DNA of 64,000 nt, from contig QANY01002308.1 in assembly GCA_003255025.1 (NCBI GenBank), forward strand, positions 186,001 to 250,000, given 5' to 3'. Origin of the DNA: Datisca glomerata. Its lineage: Eukaryota > Streptophyta > Magnoliopsida > Cucurbitales > Datiscaceae. The notes below the pieces were generated by a model. That model was given only the letters and a program-made list of their open reading frames with translations. It was not told the origin of the DNA and did no database searches. The translations under genes and the position numbers were made by a program. How positions within the stretch are numbered: the stretch's first letter is position 1; each line of letters begins with the position of its first letter. This document shows positions 11,461 to 21,563 of the stretch, piece after piece.

Positions 11461-13140
11461 GATTCTGCTAGAATTACATTTATTATTAATGATATAAGTA
11501 TTAATTCACAATCTGAGTTGCACATTGTTTCTTCGATTTCTGATACTGTTCCAACTTCTCATTTGCATAATGGCTATACTGATTTACATACTCCATTGGA
11601 TTTTGCTACTTCTGGCCCAAATGACAACCATTTTGATCCTAACTCTTATACTACTGCTTCTAAATGTCTTGAGTGGGTTCATACCACTGAGCATGCAAAC
11701 CTTATTTCCCAAAACACTTGGACCTTCATGCCCTGACCTCATCACAAGAATCTTGTTGGCTGTAAATGGGTGTACAAAATCAAGTACAACCCTGATGGTA
11801 CTATAGCCAGGCATAAAGCAAGGCTGATGGCCAAATGTTATCATCAGCAGCCAGGTCTGGACTATACAGAAACATTCAATCCAGTTATTAAAAAACCCTT
11901 TATTAGAATCATATTATCTTTAGCTATTGCTTATGGATGACATTTTAGGTAAGTTGATATTAAATATGCTTTTCTTCATGGTTCTTTAACTTAAAATGTA
12001 TATATGTGTCAGCCACCAGAGTTTGTTGATAAAAGATATCCTGACTATGCTTGTAATCTTAATAAGTCCTTGTATGGTCTTAAACAGACTCTAGGGATCA
12101 ATTCGAAAAAATGTACTAGTCATCTTCTATCTGTTGGCTTTGTAGGTTCTCAGGCTAATACCTCTTTATTTTTTCATGCATCTTCTACATCTCTTTTTTA
12201 CATTTTACTTTATGTTGATGATATTGTGCTTAGTAGAACCAATTCTGCCTATATCAATAAACTTGTGCATACTTTAAAACATGATTTTGATATGTCTGGC
12301 TTAGGTGATTTGAAGTACTTCTTAGGTATTGAGATTAGTAGAAGCTATAATGGTATTTTTGTTAATCAATATAAGTATGCTAGAGACTTACTTCTCAAGG
12401 CTGGAATGGTTCAATCTAAGCCATGTCAGTCCCCTTGTTCTACCAAGTCTCATTTGTCTAGTCACATTTGATATTATTTTATATAGAAGTCTAGTTGGCT
12501 CTCTTTAGTATTTAACTTTTACTAGACTAGATATAAGCTTTGTTGTCAACATGGTGTGTCAATTTATGTACTCTCCAACTACTGCTCACTTCGCTGCTTT
12601 CAAGAGGATTCTCAGGTATGTTGTAGGCACTATTGATCTTGGTATTTGTTTTAAACCAGGCTCTCTTCATTTGCAAGCCTTCAATGATGCTGATTGAGCT
12701 AGAGATCCATCTAACATAGAGATCAACATCATGATTTGTCATCTTTCTTAGACCAAATCCTGTTTCTTGGAGTGCAAAGAAGCACACAATAGTTGCTAGA
12801 TCATCTACTGAAGTAGAATATAAAGCCCTGGCCAACACTGCAACAGAGTTGACTTGGCTAAGATAAATTCTTCGAGATCTCCATGTGTACTAGAGTCAAG
12901 CTCCTATACTTTATTGTGATAACACATCAGCTTTTCATTTAGCTTCTAACCCGCTTTTCCATGCTCGCACAAAGCATGTGGAAATTGACTTTCATTTTGT
13001 TCAAGAGAGGGTGATGAAGAAAGATTTGGTTATCAAGCATGTGCCTTCTCAACTACAACTTGCAGATCTATTTACTAAGCCATTATCAACTCCTCAATTC
13101 AGTTTTCTTAAAGACAAATTCATCCTTCCTCCTGGGGTGA
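11461..13140 (+). pseudogene. Copia copy C reverse transcriptase-RNase H (broken)
   Basis: RT begins near 11720 (TWTFMP, then GCKWVYKIKYNPDGTIARHK in the next frame). The 12004-12471 block holds 'LNKSLYGLKQT', the active-site box 'LLYVDDIVLSRT' (Y-V-D-D intact) and 'LGDLKYFLGIEIS'. RNase H follows from 12530, with the end piece 12978-13166 (TKHVEIDFHFVQERV; LQLADLFTKPL) that closes nearly every plant copia pol. Stops at 11735, 11940, 12470 and 12700 break it. Confidence 0.9.
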
Positions 13141-13152
13141 GTTTGAGGGGGA

Positions 13153-13370
13153 TGTTAAGTAAATAGATTGCTAGTTTAGTTTGATAGTTAGTTAAGGGCA
13201 TATTTGTCTTTTATCCTTACTAGCAGTTGGCTCTTCTTCTTCTTTAAGTTTGTTTTGTTGTTTACTATTTTGGTTAATGAAATATTAAGTTTCTCTTCTC
13301 CCTTATCTCCTTCTTCTCTCAATTTTCTCCTTCTCCATCCTTAGTTTCTTTCATTCTTTATTTCTCCACA
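13153..13370 (+). repeat. 3' LTR of copia copy C (218 bp)
   Basis: It begins TGTTAAGTAAATAG after the polypurine tract and ends CTCCACA. It aligns with 8570-8779 throughout, with scattered substitutions and small indels. Confidence 0.92.
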
Positions 13371-14246
13371 ACATGTAATTGGTTCGAATGTATATGAGAG
13401 GCAACAAATTGTTCTAAATTTAGCAGAAATAGGAACAACAAAAGTAGTAATGTTTAACCGATCTAATAGCATCCAAAAAATATGAGAGACAGTAATAATA
13501 GAAATTAACATAATCAAACAAAAATAATCGAAGCAGTCGAACAATCAAACAATCGAGCAATTGAAAGCAGAAGCAGAGATTTAAATAGATCTAAGTTCTA
13601 TTTTCAAACAGATATAATTTCAAGCATTATTAAAGAGATTTAAATAGAGAGATCGAAATTAACAGATCTAAATTTTCAAAGTTTGAAACCGTAAATTACC
13701 TTCAAAAAGATAGATAGAGGGTCGAGCTTGAGCTGAGAGAGAGGTAGAGGGAGAGTGCTTTGATGGAGACGACTCAGATGAGGGAAGCTTCGAGTTGGGG
13801 AACTTGATATGGTGGATGAGGGAGACGAAAGTTGTAGGGCTTTTTAGTCATGAGGGAGGGAGGGAGGGAGGGAGCTTCGACAGAGATGACTCAAATGAGG
13901 GAAGCTTCGAGTTGGGAACTTGATAATGGTGGATGAGGGAGATGAGGGTTGCAAGGCTCTTTAGTCACGAGGGAGAGAGACATGAGATGAAGGGAGAGAG
14001 TAGAGAGACGGAGGGAGAGGACAAACTAGTGTTTGGTTTGGCTTTTTCTCTATTTTTATTTTGATTTCTGTTATAATATATACATATTAGAAAATAGGTT
14101 GTAATTAGTTTGAACCAATTACAAGTTTACTATAAAAATATAATCGAATGAAAAATTTGATTATGTAATTTAACCGAACCGATAACATTTGGTATAGTAA
14201 AATAATTGACTGAATCGAAGGTTCTCAAAAAATATGCACACCCCTA
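13371..14246. mobile_element. hAT-like non-autonomous element remnant, right piece
   Basis: The right end reads, on the minus strand, TAGGGGTGTGCA (14235-14246). This is close to the CAGGGGTGTGCA termini common in plant hAT elements. Subterminal 'aaccgaaccg' motifs at about 14170 are also typical. The left end would lie left of copia A, outside the window. No transposase reading is visible. The call rests on terminus likeness only, because the second terminus and the 8-bp target duplication cannot be checked. Confidence 0.45.
13763..13977. repeat. Tandem duplication of a 97-bp unit
   Basis: Bases 13763-13860 and 13882-13977 share 'gagggaagcttcgagttggg', 'ggtggatgaggga' and 'ttagtcaygaggga' in the same order. 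A run of 'gggagggagggaggga' joins the two copies. No protein reading is convincing. It lies within the hAT-like remnant. Confidence 0.8.
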
Positions 14247-14254
14247 CTAATTTC

Positions 14255-17200
14255 TAGAGCAGATTGAAATCATTTGTATTTATATATAAAAAAATTATCT
14301 TTAAGCTAAAAATTATCTTCAAGTAAAGACTCACATTTTCTTTACCAAGTTTTTAGCGGAAGTTCTTCAAGCCATTCGTGGTGAACGATGTTGGGCAATT
14401 TTGCCGTACTCCGTTTAAGGACAAAACCAATCAAAGTGGCGTCGCGTCAAATCATGCCACAATATTTCTAGGTGTTTATCATAATGTTGGACAACATGAA
14501 ACGCCCTTATCCCTTTCTATGTCCTTCAAATGTAAGAAGCAAAAGAAAAACATAGCATAAGGAAGAAAATGGTATGAGCAATGGATTTGGCATTGAATGT
14601 GCCTTCGTATTACAAAGAAGTATCGCAAAATCTAAATAAAAGAGAAAGATTCAGTCTCTCTAAGTTAAGATTGGGGTCTTCCTTTGCATGGAAGCTTTGA
14701 GAGTTACTTTAATGGAAGATTTTGCTTGCCTCCTCACTTTTGCCTCTTTCCTTGCACCCCCTTCCCTATTATAGGTGTTTCTCCTCAAAGTTTTGGCGCA
14801 AAAAAATTCATGCGGTCTTCACCTTCACCTTGATTTTTGAGTTGTAAACTGGCATCTCGCTCATGTGACAACTCTGATTAGATAAGTGTAGTGCCCCTTT
14901 AAGCTTTTCCTCTTTAGGGTGGAGTCTCCCTTCACAGGCGACCCCCATTTCGCTATGCGTGGAGTCAAGATTCTTCGTCTTCTTTTTGCTCAGCCGATAG
15001 ATCTTATTACTTTGTCTTGTGCTTCAGACGACGACAACTCTTCCTGATTCTTCGCTCTTGCTTGCTTCTTCCTCCTTTCTTCTCTACACCTACTCCTCCT
15101 CAGTATTACCTGATACTAAAGACTCTTGCCATTTTCAGGTCTGGGCTTTTCTTTTCTTTTTTTTCCCTATAAGCTTGACTTGGGTCAGCATCTCGAGTGC
15201 TTCTCCATTAGATTGCATCACAGATAAGTTATTAGAAATTCTACTAAATAAGCTAGTTTAAGAGTGGTAAGTTATTACAAGGCCTAAAATAAGTAGAAGT
15301 TAATTAATGACTTTTTTGTTTTTTTAGTAATTTTAATCCTCAAAACCCCCTTAACTGACTGGATTACCATTTTTTATTTTCCTTATGAGATAAGGATATT
15401 TATTTATTTTTTAGTTTTGAACTAGTTTAGATTTCATTTTTTATTTGTGTTAATAGACCACTCAAATACCCGTTAATAACATTATCAAGAATCCAAATTA
15501 AATTAACCCTCATTATTTACTCACTTCCCCCAAAAAGAAGTATTTCCTTTCGTTTTTCACTTCCCCAAACCTTTGCAAAATCATTTTCACTTTCCTAAAA
15601 TCTCAAAATCTCTAGATGAGATAAAATTCTAAAAAATCCTCTCACAAAATCAAAATCCCCTTCATCTATAACAATCTTTAGTTTGATTCGCTAGGTGCAA
15701 CAAAGAGAGAGAGGTTGATTTCACTTCATCATTAACGCCGGGAGAAGCCATTGAAGACAAATAGGTATGGCAGTTTCATGTTTTCATTTTTTTTCATTCA
15801 AATGCTTGCCATCAAAGACTTAATCAAGCTTAGTCTATTCTTTTAATCTTCATGTAGTGTTAATGTTAACTGAAATCGAAGATGAAGAATAAATTCTTAT
15901 GTTAATGGCTAGAGTTTCCTGCAATTTTTAGAATAAATTCTCAGCTCATTCTCTAATCGAAAATGGGATTAAACAGAATGAGTTGGGATTAAACAGAATG
16001 ATTTGTGTTTATAGAAGAAGAAAATAATTTGTGTGGTAAGAGAATTGCGGAGTAACTTTTAGGGAATTAAATTTGTACGATAATGGGATTAAACACAATG
16101 ATTTGGTTTGAGTTTTGAAATAGGTTGACTTTAAGATGAATTGAAGATTTGGTTTGAGTTGTTGATTTTTTCGGAGAAGATGAGGCTACAAGGTCAGTTT
16201 TTTTTCAACATGTTACATGGTTACTTTGGGAAAATAATAAAACCCATAAAACTATGAGTTTTGATGAGAGCAATGCTATTTGGCCCAACTTGTGATGCAT
16301 CATAAGTTTACGTGACGAAAACAGATTGATTATAGTTTTTTAACTTATCAAGATACACCAATCCAATTGTGCCATGTAGACTTGTGATGCATCACAAGTT
16401 GTGCTAAATTGTATTTTTCTTTTGATAATGAACCTTTTTGCTTCTAATTTTGAAAGAGGTCATCTACTTACTTACATTGCTTAAATAGGACTAATCATGA
16501 TTTTTCCATAAGTTATTAGTCCATCTTAGTCTTCCCTCGGTATCGGATGAGGTTTGGGCCTTTTATATAGTTGTTGAGCCTTGGCCAAATTTTGGGCATA
16601 TTTCAGTTTAATATCTCGTGTGATATAAGATCATGGTAGGTTATACAACAGACTAGATGATTTATGTTGTGTGTTATGAAGAACTATGATTCATTATTGG
16701 CTCCCGCTAGTAGGGTTAAACAACTGGACCATTGAATAACTGCTATGTAAAAAAATTGAACGACCAGTCTATGGGGTGAGACCATTGTTCCACGACCACT
16801 GTGGGTATTGACTTTCTTTCTTCGAGGAGCACTTCCAACGCCTTCATCAGAGCAAAAGTGAGCAAGGGAAGTCGCCGAGTAGTACTATGGGGTATATATT
16901 ATTTGACACATCAATTTGGTTGAAATGCTTGATCAACATAATATTACTACTTTAGTGTCTTTCTTGTAGGAAAACGAATGAATGATTATTTAAAAGAAGA
17001 TAATTGTTTCAAACACTTACGAGGGAAATGGAATAGGTAAAGAAAAAGTTAGAGAGAGTAGGTCCATGTCAAGAACATTATAATCTTTAAAAAGACAGTG
17101 CACCTACGGTGGCCCTGTGGAGGATGTTTAATTAAGAGATGAATGAATTAAGTTGGTGGTTAGTTAAAAGCATACTAATAGGGCTTCATAACTTCCATTA

Positions 17201-18494
17201 TATTCCTTTGATCCACTCATTTTGACTGCGCCAGACAAAATTCATTCTTAAGCCTTTTATATTCACCCCTCCACCACTTTTTTTTATTATGTTTATGCAA
17301 ATATGTTTTGTTATTCGAGAATTATTTTATTTGTTGAACAATTCCGTGAGATTTCATTAGAAAAAAGAGCAAAATTAGTCACTGCATTTTTTATATAAAG
17401 TTATCAATGATAGGAATAAGTAGATGTATCAAAACATTCTAGCTAAATTAGTATCTCTGAAACACTATCATCATCTAACTCAACCTAATATTCTATTAAA
17501 ATACAATTAAAAGTTAACAATGGAAGACAAAAAAATAAGTCAGTTGAACCTATAAAATACTTGTTACCAATATCATCATAAATAAATTAGTCAGTACATT
17601 GAGTATGAAGTAAAAAGAAATAAAGAATAAAAGCTAACATATTTTTACTTACTCTCCTTAATCATTTCCACTCCATCATTTTCCCTTCCAATATGTTATG
17701 TTTGTTGCACTAACTTAGAATTTTCCCATCAATATGGTAAACAAACAGAATGAGTTTTGTTGTTGATAACAGTAATTTCATTTAAAAAATTATTTTTTTA
17801 TTTTAATTTAATAATATGTTGGATTAAATTAAATGATAAATATATTACAGAAGTGTAAATTTAGTTAGAATATCTTAATATAACTATTGATTTCTATAAT
17901 CAACGATCTTATTTAAAAAAAATAGTAGTTTCCTAGATGAAAAATCAAATAGAATCCGCTTCCGATGCCTGAAATAACTGCAGTATATATATCGACCCGA
18001 TGAAGTCCGACAATGTGTTGATTTTTTTTAAATTTTTCTTGTGACGAAGATCCAAAAATATGTTGATTGGGTAAAAAGAAAGGACAAAATTTCGCTGTAT
18101 AAAAACATGGTAAGGAATTTAAGAAATGCAGAGAATCAATTATAGTGCAGTATCCAACTAGCCATTCTTTGTGGGACCTGGCGATAGATCTTTGGTCAAT
18201 ATTTGCTTAATTAGTTCTTTAATCCCCAACAAATCTGTAGTCAAAGTAGCTGTAATCATCAACCAAAGACTTCACCTTTTGACATAAATTTTTCATTAAT
18301 ATATCTTTTCTAAAAGCAATTATCTTTGCAATTAAGCAGCAATTGCTTCTTGTTTTTGGTCTGGTAAAATTTTCTGTAGCACCCGACAAAGTCAATGTCT
18401 GCTCAAAATCTCCTCTCATTTCTTCACGACCCATTATTTCACAATCTGTAGCCTAACGCGGAAAATTCCCAACTCACGAAAAGTCTGAATCGCC
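14255..18494. other. Intergenic region left of the BIR2-like gene
   Basis: I see no gene here. Short ORFs at 14378-14560 and 15019-15261 have no recognisable domain. Positions 15964-16105 hold three copies of 'gggattaaacanaatga'. Bases 15690-15770 (purine-rich, then an 'aatag/gtatgg' donor-like site) could be an untranslated exon of a non-coding transcript, but nothing else supports that. From 17320 to 18200 the DNA is AT-rich and probably includes the distal promoter of the receptor gene. Confidence 0.5.
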
Positions 18495-18524
18495 ATGCCC
18501 AGGCGATCGGATTTCACCATTTGA
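18495..18524 (+). promoter_or_regulatory. Possible upstream ORF (9 codons) ahead of the BIR2-like gene
   Basis: ATG CCC AGG ... ATT TGA encodes nine residues and ends 50 bases before the main ATG at 18575. If the transcript starts upstream of 18495 it could lower translation of the receptor. The transcription start is unknown, so this is only a candidate. Confidence 0.3.
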
Positions 18525-18574
18525 AACCCTTTTAATCCTTTTTTCTTTGTCAAGATTCAGAGATTTGTTTCACC

Positions 18575-20377
18575 ATGAAGATCCATGGCTTCTTTATCAT
18601 ATGGGTGGCTGGATTTCTTCTGTATTTTGCTGCTTCGTCTTTTGGAGTTGTAGAGGACGATGTGAGGTGTCTTCGAGCCATTAAGGATTCGCTGAACGAT
18701 CCTCTGGGGAGATTAAGCTTATGGAACTTTGGGAATAATTCCGTCGGTTTCATATGCAACTTCGTCGGCGTATCTTGCTGGAACGACCGCGAGAACCGCG
18801 TATTCACCCTCGAGCTCCGCGAGATGAAGTTGTCCGGTAGAGTTCCGATGGACTTGCAGTATTGCGCCAGCCTGCAGAACCTTTATCTCTCCGATAACGA
18901 TCTATCAGGTTCGATCCCATCTGAAATATGTAGGTGGTTGCCTTTTTTGGTGACTCTGGATTTGTCCAATAACGATTTTTCAGGTTCTATACCTCCTGAT
19001 CTAGCTAATTGTTTATATCTGAATAAATTGGCTTTGTCTGGCAATCGGCTTTCGGGTTCTATACCTTACGAACTCACTAGTTTGGGTAGGCTCACTGCAT
19101 TTTCTATTGCAAACAATGATCTGAGCGGTCCAATCCCCTCATTTTTCAATAAATTTGAGAAGTCTGGTTTTGAAGGGAATAGTGGGCTGTGTGGGCAACC
19201 TGTAGGATCAAAGTGTGGCGGGTTGAGCAAGAAGAATCTTGCGATTATCATAGCCGCTGGTGTCTTTGGTGCTGCTGCATCATTGTTATTGGCTTTTGGG
19301 TTATGGTGGTGGTATCATTTGAGGATGAGCAAGAGGAGGAGGGGGGGATATGGGATCGGAAGAGAAGACGATTGGGCTGAAAGGTTAAGAGCTTATAAGC
19401 TTGTTCAAGTTTCTTTGTTTCAGAAACCGCTAGTGAAAGTAAAATTGGCAGATTTGATGGCAGCTACGAACAATTTCAGTACAGAAAACATCATTGTTTC
19501 AACCAGAACAGGAACTACTTACAAGGCTGTTCTTCCTGACGGATCTGTACTCGCGATCAAGCGGCTTAATACTTGTAAGCTTGGCGAGAAGCAGTTTTGT
19601 TTGGAAATGAACAGATTAGGACAGATAAGACACCCGAATTTAACTCCCCTTTTGGGATTCTGTATTGTGGAAGATGAAAAGCTTTTGGTTTATAAGCACA
19701 TGTCTAATGGCACTCTGTACTCCTTGTTACATGGAAGTGCTGCTGCATTGGATTGGCCAATTAGATTTAGGATCGGTTTTGGGGCGGCAAGGGGTCTTGC
19801 GTGGCTTCACCACGGTTGTCAGCCGCCATTCATGCACCAGAATATATGTTCCAATGTGATCCTCATAGATGAAGAATATGATGCAAGGATAATGGACTTT
19901 GGATTGGCCAGGCTAATGCCAAATGATTCAAATGAGAGTAGTTTTGTGAACGGGGACCTAGGAGAACTCGGTTACGTTGCTCCAGAGTACCCGAGCACGA
20001 TGGTTGCTTCTCTAAAAGGAGACGTTTATGGATTCGGGGTGGTTCTTTTAGAGTTAGTGACTGGGCAAAAACCCCTTGAAGTGAGCACTGGTGAGGAAGG
20101 GTATAAGGGAAACTTGGTGGACTGGGTTAACCAGCTAAACGGTTCTGGGAGAATCAAGGATGCAATTGACATAAATCTTCGCGGAAAGGGAAACGATGAG
20201 GAGATTTTGCAGTTCGTGAAAATCGCGTGTAATTGTGTTGTTTCGAGGCCTAAGGACAGATGGTCTATGTACCAGGTTTTTCAATCACTGAAGAGTATGG
20301 CTAAAGACTGCAGTTTCTCCGAGCAGGAAGATGAATTTCCATTGATATTTGGCAAGCGAGAGAATGAATCTGCATGA
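18575..20377 (+). CDS. BIR2: BIR2-like LRR receptor pseudokinase
   Basis: This single-exon gene encodes 600 residues. A signal peptide (1-25) is followed by an LRR N-cap with paired Cys and about five leucine-rich repeats (76-190; 'LQNLYLSDNDLSGSIP' is typical). The transmembrane helix is at about 221-247, then a basic stop (KRRR) and a kinase-like domain (about 300-575). BIR2 of Arabidopsis is a plasma-membrane pseudokinase that binds the co-receptor BAK1 and restrains immune signalling. The kinase features agree: the glycine loop is degenerate (VSTRTGTTYKAV, 308-319), the HRD motif is HQN (421-423), the VAIK-type Lys 329 is kept and DFG (441-443) is kept. The start was chosen by the signal peptide. 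The neighbouring CLE25-like gene matches Arabidopsis gene order. Other BIR family members are possible, but the HQN motif and the synteny favour BIR2. Confidence 0.93.
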   Translation: MKIHGFFIIWVAGFLLYFAASSFGVVEDDVRCLRAIKDSLNDPLGRLSLWNFGNNSVGFICNFVGVSCWNDRENRVFTLELREMKLSGRVPMDLQYCASLQNLYLSDNDLSGSIPSEICRWLPFLVTLDLSNNDFSGSIPPDLANCLYLNKLALSGNRLSGSIPYELTSLGRLTAFSIANNDLSGPIPSFFNKFEKSGFEGNSGLCGQPVGSKCGGLSKKNLAIIIAAGVFGAAASLLLAFGLWWWYHLRMSKRRRGGYGIGREDDWAERLRAYKLVQVSLFQKPLVKVKLADLMAATNNFSTENIIVSTRTGTTYKAVLPDGSVLAIKRLNTCKLGEKQFCLEMNRLGQIRHPNLTPLLGFCIVEDEKLLVYKHMSNGTLYSLLHGSAAALDWPIRFRIGFGAARGLAWLHHGCQPPFMHQNICSNVILIDEEYDARIMDFGLARLMPNDSNESSFVNGDLGELGYVAPEYPSTMVASLKGDVYGFGVVLLELVTGQKPLEVSTGEEGYKGNLVDWVNQLNGSGRIKDAIDINLRGKGNDEEILQFVKIACNCVVSRPKDRWSMYQVFQSLKSMAKDCSFSEQEDEFPLIFGKRENESA

Positions 20378-20520
20378 GAAGAAGGGTTAAACATAATTAA
20401 ACGCGTGACGGTATTTCTACATCTTGTGGTAAGTTCTCATTAGAATTTAATGTAAATGATGTGTAATACACATTTGTTTTCCTCCTCTGTTGTCTGGTAT
20501 GGTGTATGATATATATATAT

Positions 20521-20526
20521 AATAAA
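20521..20526 (+). terminator. Possible polyadenylation signal of the BIR2-like gene
   Basis: AATAAA lies 144 bases after the stop codon, in a T-rich and AT-repeat setting. Plant poly(A) signals are loose, so this is a plausible site rather than a proven one. Confidence 0.4.
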
Positions 20527-20529
20527 CCA

Positions 20530-21233
20530 ATTACAAACCGTAGGTTCTTGGACTCCAAGAAATTTATTTATTCTTCCTTTTTGTTGGATGAAGTATGGCT
20601 ATGTCCAATAAGGAATTACTGCACTAATAATACGCTTGCAGTTATCAGCCTTGAAATATCAGATTGAAGATGACAATGGGGACTTATAAGTTCATATCAA
20701 TCACTATGTCATCAAAAGGATCACTCACATTGTTGAGGAGTTCTGTCTATGTTTATCAAATTTTTTCGGTTTGGCAATTAGAAACTTGCAATTAGAGAAG
20801 GAGATATATTTTCCAATCTTCAGAAGTAGTTTCAACTGGATTAACATATTTGGTTAGCTGCATAACCTTTTGATCGATCAGTTAACAAGCCATCTAACTC
20901 TGGAGGAGTTTATAGATTAAATTTTAATTGACTAATGACATATTTACTTGAATCCTGTGGAAATAGATTATGCGGAATCCGATTTCAAATGATCATTTCA
21001 ATTTTTTATTATGATTTTAGAATCTGATTCTAAATGGGTCTTACAAATTTGATCAATATTGATTTCATTGACTGTTTGATTTAGGATTCCTAGCAAGTAA
21101 CTAGTAATGATATTTCATATATTTAATTCATTTAGAATCGATTATGAAAAGTCTAATATATTCTCAAGATTCTATAGTAAGATTAATAATACTCATTCTC
21201 CTTGAAATGACGTTTTAATATAATCATATAGTT
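20530..21233. other. Intergenic DNA after the BIR2-like gene
   Basis: AT-rich DNA with no readable gene. Short direct repeats of 'gattcta-aat' appear at 21010-21180. Confidence 0.5.
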
Positions 21234-21563
21234 TGATGGGGGAAAGAGGCTAGAAATGGAGGAAGTTCTCTCAACAAAGAATACGTAGAAATGGGAAAGT
21301 CAAGCTCTGATTTCTCATTAAAATCGGCAGTATTAATACCAGCTGAGATTTTGAAATCCAACAGCCAACAGAAACAGTTTATTTAACCACTTTATTCAGG
21401 TAAAAACTAAACAATAGCACTTAAAAATACATCAGTTTTCCCCCATTTGAAAGAAGAACTCGTCCCGAGTTCACATCAGTGAAGATTAAACTCATCAGGA
21501 GCATGATAGTCACTTAGATCTGCTATGTTGAAAGTAGCTGAGATGGTACCTAAGCTCACATCA
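21234..21563 (-). mobile_element. Ty3/gypsy 3'-end fragment (integrase tail, PPT and LTR)
   Basis: Read on the minus strand, 21563-21475 encodes 'GTISATFNIADLSDYHAPDE', then Phe-Asn-Leu-His-stop. This is the usual C-terminus of plant gypsy pol, where 'ISATFNVADL' is common. A polypurine tract (aaatggggga, within 21435-21452) follows, then a 201-bp LTR at 21434-21234 that begins TGATG and ends CATCA. 'gaactcgtcccgagttc' at 21457-21473 is the small hairpin often seen just before the PPT of such elements. The rest of the element is missing, so this is a truncated remnant. Confidence 0.65.

Larger units (their letters stand above)
8570..13370 (+). mobile_element. Ty1/copia LTR retrotransposon, copy C (short LTRs, degenerate)
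   Basis: This is a complete-length but dead element. The 5' LTR is 8570-8779, the PBS 8780-8791, then gag, protease, integrase, RT and RNase H, a polypurine tract (gagtttgagggggat, 13138-13152) and the 3' LTR 13153-13370. The flanks 'acttg' (8565-8569) and 'acatg' (13371-13375) look like a 5-bp target duplication with one later mutation. Short LTRs and an initiator-tRNA PBS suit the Ale/Retrofit-like side of plant copia; I infer this lineage only from those traits. LTR identity is roughly 85-90% by eye, so the insertion is old. Confidence 0.92.

Noticed and set aside
18550..18807. Antisense ORF over the start of the BIR2-like gene
   Set aside because: It is a shadow of the receptor coding sequence, without homology or a promoter of its own.
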